Made by a program: the position numbers and the translations under genes
Shown here: one piece after another, positions 58,314-64,000 of the stretch
How positions within the stretch are numbered: the first letter of the stretch is position 1
Layout of the letters: each line of letters starts with the position of its first letter
Assembly (NCBI RefSeq): GCF_964340395.1
Contig: NC_135549.1
Coordinates: 12,164,842 to 12,228,841, forward strand
DNA from: Glandiceps talaboti
Lineage: Eukaryota; Hemichordata; Enteropneusta; Spengelidae
Length of the DNA: 64,000 nt
Reading direction: 5' to 3'
The notes under the pieces: model-generated
Seen by the model: only the letters and a program-made list of their open reading frames with translations
Databases searched by the model: none
What the model was told of the DNA's origin: nothing

Positions 58314-58812
58314 ATTTATTTAAATAAATGTACACACTATATATGTTCAACCTGTTTATTGTAATTAGGTATACCTCAGTTTCCATATAGACTTTGTTGG
58401 ACTTCATAAATATCTCCACAACCAACAACTGTATATTGGGTATTGCATGTTTCAAATTTCCCTTTCCACTTTACTGAAAATATTTTGTTTAACATGACCC
58501 TTTCTCATATATCAAAGTATATCTTAGCCTGCTGCCAAAGTAGAATGTCAATGATAAAGAGTCACTTGAGAGGAACATGCAACAAATGGAGTTGTTGACA
58601 AATATTAAAACATGCTTGTAAAATTCCTCTCCTATTGACATGACTATAACTCTACAACATAAACTCTAAGGCATGCTAGGTACTTTCTAGAAATGGTGAG
58701 TTGAACACCAGCTGCTAAATGTGTAACAAATATTAATATTTGGCAAGTTAACTGTCATAGAGAAAAAGAGAAATAAACTTTTTAATACTCAGACATGAAT
58801 CAACTTTTAAAG

Positions 58813-59025
58813 TTACCCTGGAATATATTGCAGGCCGGGGAATGAAGTAGCGAACTGAGTCACAATATATGCAACAACGCCAATAAACATATTTGTAAAC
58901 AAGTGTTTTGGCAAGACCTGGAGAATGTTGGGCTTCCAGAGCCCTTTTGCCCGAAATAGTGGGGCCATTTTCAGCAAAACTGGGGTCATGCCTAATTTAA
59001 CTACAGAGGATGGTATACACATCAA
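58813..59025 (-). CDS. Possible small membrane protein (up to 70 aa), unidentified
   Basis: The frame encodes a basic, hydrophobic peptide: MTPVLLKMAPLFRAKGLW, then KPNILQVLPKHLF, then a helix, TNMFIGVVAYIVTQFATSF, ending QYIPG. This looks like a small inner-mitochondrial-membrane subunit: basic N-terminal half and one helix near the C-terminus. A possible splice acceptor (ATCCTCTGTAG) lies just before VKLGMTP, so there may be an upstream exon; otherwise translation could start at that Met. The AKGLW region faintly recalls NDUFB3 and the basic-then-helix layout recalls COX6C, but I cannot assign it to either. It lies tail-to-tail with MRPS25. Confidence 0.4.
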   Translation of the reverse strand: MMCIPSSVVKLGMTPVLLKMAPLFRAKGLWKPNILQVLPKHLFTNMFIGVVAYIVTQFATSFPGLQYIPG

Positions 59026-59923
59026 AGCATAACATATTTGCTTTATTGCAATAGTGACAATGATAAGACTGGCTTAGCCTAAAGTCAACCATAGAGGGCG
59101 GGCTGTACTGTAATATGTAACATACTGTTGATTGAAATAAATGAGTAAAGCTGTCAAACTATTGGGAGCCGAGTCAACTACATGTAAATAGGACAGAATA
59201 CACATCATGACATGACATGACATGACCATGTATGTAACATTAAACCAAGTTGGTCCAAGTCAACTTCCTGCACAATACATCAATGACATTTTCATATACC
59301 CAAGATCTGGAAGGAGAGCTACCACATGGAAGTCAAAAATGTTAATGAACACACTTAAGTGTTTTGCAAAAATCCTTGAAAGAAGAAAATACACAGACAT
59401 ACTGCATGCACTATGTAAATATCAATACCAATATATCACTTGATGCAATATTCTGTGACTTGAAAATGTGGCTTGGCTTGTTTGAGTTATACATTTACTT
59501 TCTGTTGACAGTATATTCAACTAAATCAAACAAGAACAAGATACAAGACTGCATTTTATAATGTTATTCAATGTCATTCTGTCCAAGTTGTTAGTTTTTA
59601 CTGTACAATTAGGGGCCTGAACTAGTTCATTTGCAAGAAGTCGACATTCAACTGCAACACATCCAGGAGATAATACACTATTGAACAGAAATCAAAGACT
59701 CAGTTGGACAGCTGATCAAGTAATGGCAACAATTTTCTGTTAGGTGTATTAGAGAGGGTTTTGTCTTCAGATAAAAACTAGGAGCCTTCAAGTCCATGTA
59801 TAATCCTCAAAAATAGAGAAATAGTTTTAAAATAATGACAAAATATTTTCAAACGTGAATATCTAAAAACATGTTACTATCAATTAAAAAATTATCATAT
59901 GCCTACTTCAAAAACGCTTGAGC

Positions 59924-60310
59924 TAAGGCCTAATTAAAAAAATTGTGTGGTTCCGATTACGCTTAATTTTAGAATAGGTGGGGTAGGTAGATTTTTTATT
60001 TTATTTTATTATATTTTTTTTTTTTGCATGTGTGAGTGTCTAGTTCAGGTTTTCCATTGTTTTCCAAATGGTCTCTGTGTTATTTTTTTCTTCCTATCAG
60101 ATATACAGCCATTACAGATTGGAAGAACAGTTTTATACTGTCTTTTTAAGTTGATGTCAGTTTCCACATCCACTCTTTCTCGTGAGACTTCAATTTTTGT
60201 GATTTTATTATTTTTTTCTCGAATGTGTACAAAAAAAAGTTTATGGTCGACAGTGCAAAACTAGGTTGGGTTGAGTAACCAGAACCAAACAGTTATTTTT
60301 TTAGGCCTAA
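59924..60310. mobile_element. MITE copy 2 (TAGGCCTAA termini)
   Basis: Starts TAAGGCCTAATTAAAAAAAT, then TGTGTGGTTCCG; ends GTAACCAGAACCAAACAG, then TTTTTTTAGGCCTAA. Terminal inverted repeats are about 35 bp with mismatches. The interior matches copy 1 at 32835-33143 but carries about 80 bp more around 60150-60240. Confidence 0.88.
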
Positions 60311-60545
60311 TGGACAATGACATGTTCGATCGATTATCTTGTTAAAGGAAAAAAGTTTCCCAAATCTCTCAGTACGTGCCAAAGGGACAGAAACAGTAAA
60401 ACAGTTTAATTTTTAATTTTTGCAAAGATAATGTCTTGGCAGACATTGTGTTGCAGGCAGGATTCTTGAATGGTTATGTGATCAGTATATATGTATGTAT
60501 GAGTGTGTATGTGTATTGTAAAAAAAAAATTATCTGCTATTTAAA

Positions 60546-60640
60546 ATGGAAGGGGGGGGGGTGTACTTCAAAATTTTTGATCCAGGCAGAGGGGGGGTTC
60601 TTCAAAATTTTGGGCTATGGCGGGGGGGGGGGGGGGGGGT
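60546..60640 (+). repeat. G-run low-complexity repeat
   Basis: Three G-runs (up to about 18 G) separated by related spacers of the form TACTTCAAAATTTTTGATCC and TTCTTCAAAATTTTGGGC, suggesting a degenerate tandem unit of about 40 bp. Potential quadruplex-forming DNA. Open frames here are Gly-rich artefacts. Confidence 0.7.
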
Positions 60641-61854
60641 ACTTAAACGAAATTGGGGGTTTGACAAAAATCTCACCCGTCCCCCTCCAACAAGTTTTTG
60701 TGAAAACAGCCTTATTTCGACTTTATCTCACTGGAAACCAAAAATACAAAAGTAAGTATTGACTAAAAGGCCTTCTTGTACATGAACACAATGTAGTAGT
60801 ATGGTAATATATATAGTGAGAATTAGCAGTTATTGAGAACTAGCTGAAAATTGTAAATTTACTAAATTTTCTAGTGGCAAAAATATCTAGGTTTTATAGT
60901 ATTAATCAAAGAACTGGGGCTGGAAGATCATGGTTAACAGCTATCCCATCACAAAGAATATTATTCATTTCCCTTGCCTTTCAAGACTGGGACTCTTTTA
61001 TAGACAAGCAGTCAAGACAAACCCTTCTGTTTACTTACAACTATTTTATACAGCAGTGTTAAAAACTGGATCACTTCACCATTCACCAAAATGTCTGCCA
61101 TCAATTTACCATTCATAGGATTGTATACCTACTTTATACTGAGACACATGTTATGCAATAAATGTGATATCATTTTTGTTGGTTGGCTTCATGTTACTAT
61201 ATCAAGTTAATTAGCTGTTACACAATGGAACAGGTTATTTATGGAAAATGGGTAAATTCTTTGATTATTATCAGCTGTTTACAAGACATCTGCTTTGCAA
61301 GGAGAGGGGAGAGTTTATAGTAAAAATGGAGATCAACTTTGAAATAGTGTTACTAATAAAAGGGCTGAGATTCAAAAGTAGAATAGTTCTACAGGCATTA
61401 ATGTTTTCTGGTACAAAATAGTGTTTCACTGTTGAAAAAATGTGACCAAATTTTGTAGGTGTTATTTTTTGGTAATTGCCAAATTTCCAACAATTTAAAC
61501 ACCAAATATTATTCTATATGTTAAATTGATTTTTTGAATTATATTGTCTGTTTGATACATATGAGTGAATTCTAGGGAGAATCCACATTTTTTTTTTACA
61601 AAGAAAGACATTCTGTCCTAAGACAATAAATATGGAGGCAATTTATGATAGGAGATGAGGATTATAGCTATCCTGGAATGCATGCGAATGGAGATTTTAG
61701 ATTTTGCAAAATTCAAAATCCAAATCCGCATGGATTCCAGGCTAAGCAGCTGCCCCTTCGTTGTCTCACTGAACAACCCAGAATCTAGCACTTGGATATT
61801 GTTTGGCAAATGCCAGCTGGGGAGTCTAAAGCCCTTTAACAGCATGGGTTTTGT

Positions 61855-61945
61855 TGATTCAAGATGGCGAACTACTAGTGAAGAATCGAAAGGAAATCGT
61901 CTGCATGATATGCAATGATCACCGCTTCATAAATTTATATCAAAG
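61855..61945 (+). promoter_or_regulatory. Candidate promoter and 5' non-coding exon of RBSN
   Basis: AAGATGGCGAAC at about 61861 resembles a YY1 site at a transcription start. A donor-like CAAAG|GTATGTG ends at 61945, and an acceptor-like TTTCTTAACAG at about 63442 precedes the coding exon. Together they suggest a spliced 5' UTR. Confidence 0.4.
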
Positions 61946-62380
61946 GTATGTGCTTCTAGGCAGTGAAAACTTTAGTAGAGTTGTACATGTAATTACTAAA
62001 ACAGGACGGCAATTTGCAGTCCGTCCATATCGTCTGATACTTGTGTGTACATGTAGCGTTATCTAATACTAGTTCTAGTCTAGAACTTAGAAGACTATTT
62101 TTGTCACGCCCACGTCGTGATAGCTATTTTTACGACTTGGATCAGAGTGTACTGGATGTCCTGACAGTTCCGTTGACCTCCATCATGATAGATAACACGT
62201 AACGTGTACTACCAAGTTCAAGGACAAGTGCACCAAAACGTCTAACACGTCTAAAGAAATATCGCACGATTGATCGATTTAGTATATTTTTTTCTCTGCC
62301 TTGGGATTCTGACGGATACTTTCCCTCTGTTTGGTCTGCCTGTCGTACTGTCTTTCTGTCCGTCTGCCTGTCAGTCTGCC

Positions 62381-62636
62381 CATCCATCAACCCACCCACT
62401 CATCCATCCATCCCATCCGTCAATCCATCCATCCATCCACCCACCTACCCACCCATTCAACGTACCACCCATCCATCATCCATCCATCCATCCATCCATC
62501 CATTCGCCCAGCCACCCGTACCCACTCACTCTTCTATCCACCCCATCCCATCAACCCACCCACCGCCGACCCATCCATCCATCCATCCATTCGTCCATCT
62601 CCATCCATCCAATCACCCACCCACCCATTCTATCCA
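62381..62636. repeat. Degenerate (CATC)n array
   Basis: An imperfect CCAT/CATC tetranucleotide array, upstream of RBSN and possibly in its 5' intron. Pro/His/Ser-rich frames through it are artefacts. Confidence 0.93.
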
Positions 62637-63523
62637 TTCTTTCATTACTCATTACTGAGACATGCATAAATCATAGTACTGCTACATGCTTTACACTTGC
62701 TGTACTTGAAGTTGAGAAAAACAGAAACAAGTATGTCAAGTCACTCCTGTGATTCTTTAATATGTATTCCTTGATATGCCAGTGATGAGATGTTATTGGT
62801 ATGAAATCATATGGACTGCATTTTAAGCCATTTAGCCTGTGATTGTGTATGAAATTTATAGACGTCTTGTGATATTCACAACTAGAAATGTATTCACTTG
62901 TTGTTGAAGTCTGTTAATGAATAATATTAACATAGCCAATTTGCTAACGTGCACTAGCTTTTCTCCTAACTTTTATACAATGGATTTCAAAATACCATGC
63001 ATTGGCTCTGTATAATACAGTCACTCAGAAACTAATAAGAAACTACACATTGTACACTTTTGAGATAGCAAGATTGAATGAATACAGTTTCTTTCAACAT
63101 TTTGTCTAAATGAAAAGAGATGAGCTGACATGCATCCATGCAGACATCAAATGCAAACGTCACAACACTGGCACCTGCATGTCTGCATCCTGTTGTAGTA
63201 TGTAGGTTTAAAAGGTTTATTTCATTCAGACTAAATGTAGCAATAAATTGTGATCTTGCTATTAAAGTGTAGCATGTTTGTTGTTGATTTCTGCTTGGTT
63301 GTATCAAACAGAGTGACTGAACGATATTTTGAAATCTGCTGTATGTGTCATTCAGTTTTTGTTTTTTTTAAATCCATCACTAAACAAAGTCAAACAAACA
63401 CAATGTGATATTCGAAACACAAAATAAATTTGTTTCTTAACAGATATCCAAACAACCACAGATGAGTAAGCAGATGAAGCTTGTACATGTGAGAGAAGCC
63501 AGGCTTTAGTTGTGAAATAAAAA

Positions 63524-63857
63524 ATGGCTTACTCAGACTCACAGAGTGACATCATAGAGGGCTTCCTGTGCCCTATATGTATGAAAGATCTAACATCAGT
63601 TTATCAGCTGCAATCTCACTTTGACGATGCTCATAGCGATGAGTTTGGAAATAAAGATGTTGTACAGCAACTCAAAGGACTCTTTGGCAAGGCTAAGAAA
63701 AAGATTTTACAGAAGATAGAGGGTACAGAGACGGAGACACATAGCCAAGGTCATGGTGGGATTAGCCCAGAAGATGAAATGACCGGACAGTTTGCAAACT
63801 TGTCAACAGTAGATGCAGGTGGTTTTGATATCACGCAGTGGGAGCCACAAGAAATGG
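63524..63857 (+). CDS. rbsn: Rabenosyn-5 first coding exon (partial gene)
   Basis: Encodes residues 1-111 and ends in phase 1 at a GTGAGC donor (63858). An N-terminal C2H2 zinc finger is clear: Cys16, Cys19, His32 and His37 within EGFLCPICMKDL and YQLQSHFDDAH. It lines up with EGFLCPLCLKDL / YQLHSHYEEEH of human rabenosyn-5. A basic segment (FGKAKKKILQKIEG) and WEPQEM (human WEPQEL) follow. Rabenosyn-5 is a Rab4/Rab5 effector that works with VPS45 on early endosomes. The FYVE and Rab-binding domains lie beyond the right edge. The frame continues past the donor to 63892, but those last codons are intronic. Confidence 0.95.
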
Positions 63858-64000
63858 GTGAGCAAGTTCATAGTCTAGTGCTATTCTGTTGATTCTCAAG
63901 ATCTGTCCTCTGAAGAGATGATTCAATACTATGGGTAATATCTAGACTATAGTTAGTGATATATGCTTATCTTTTTTGTATGGCAAAACTTGGCAATAAA

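Larger units (their letters stand above)
59026..61840. other. Intergenic DNA between the small ORF and RBSN
   Basis: Contains one MITE copy and a G-rich low-complexity stretch. Short plus-strand frames (59222-59443, 60874-61062) show no family resemblance. Confidence 0.6.

Noticed and set aside
62270-62752. 160-codon Pro/His/Ser-rich plus-strand ORF
   Set aside because: It follows the CATC microsatellite, and a second frame is open over the same stretch.

Overview
The window is eukaryotic nuclear DNA from an animal. It has spliced genes with GT-AG introns, long AT-rich introns and intergenic DNA, many simple-sequence arrays, and short non-autonomous DNA transposons. A rabenosyn-5, an MRPS25 and an ARMC10 homologue place it in the Metazoa. 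The layout fits a marine invertebrate such as a hemichordate, cephalochordate or lophotrochozoan, but I cannot fix the phylum from sequence alone.

Left and centre (about 4.5-44.7 kb, minus strand): three head-to-tail paralogous genes, called A (18776 to 4592), B (30589 to 22548) and C (44469 to 33936). I joined their exons by hand. Every splice junction keeps the frame, and the three genes share the same series of intron phases (0, 1, 1, 0, 2, 1). Each encodes a type II (signal-anchor) membrane protein: a short first exon, a cytoplasmic tail ending in one transmembrane helix, a tiny linker exon, a SEA domain split over three exons with the motif G-S-V-I-C at the usual SEA self-cleavage site, and one large terminal exon coding a Thr-rich mucin-like stalk. 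The stalks are built from unrelated tandem repeats in each paralogue: 12 residues in A (about 95-100 copies), about 12 in B, and 20 in C. I see no protease or other domain after the SEA domain. This is a local family of surface mucins under repeat-driven diversification, with shared promoter blocks upstream of the start codons.

Right (49.8-64 kb): a housekeeping block. An ARMC10-like gene (minus, five exons) and MRPS25 (plus, four exons) diverge from a 236-bp shared promoter. Then comes a possible small membrane protein gene (minus, weak), and the first coding exon of rabenosyn-5 (RBSN, plus), which runs off the right edge. MRPS25 and RBSN are also neighbours in the human genome, as I remember it.

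The rest is non-coding: 0-4.5 kb, the inter-paralogue spacers, and 44.7-49.8 kb. It holds four inverted-repeat elements, a pair of TIR-bearing MITE copies, 44-bp, 79-bp, 30-bp and 18-bp tandem arrays, and many microsatellites. Several of the microsatellites start 14-40 nt downstream of 5' splice sites in the mucin genes.
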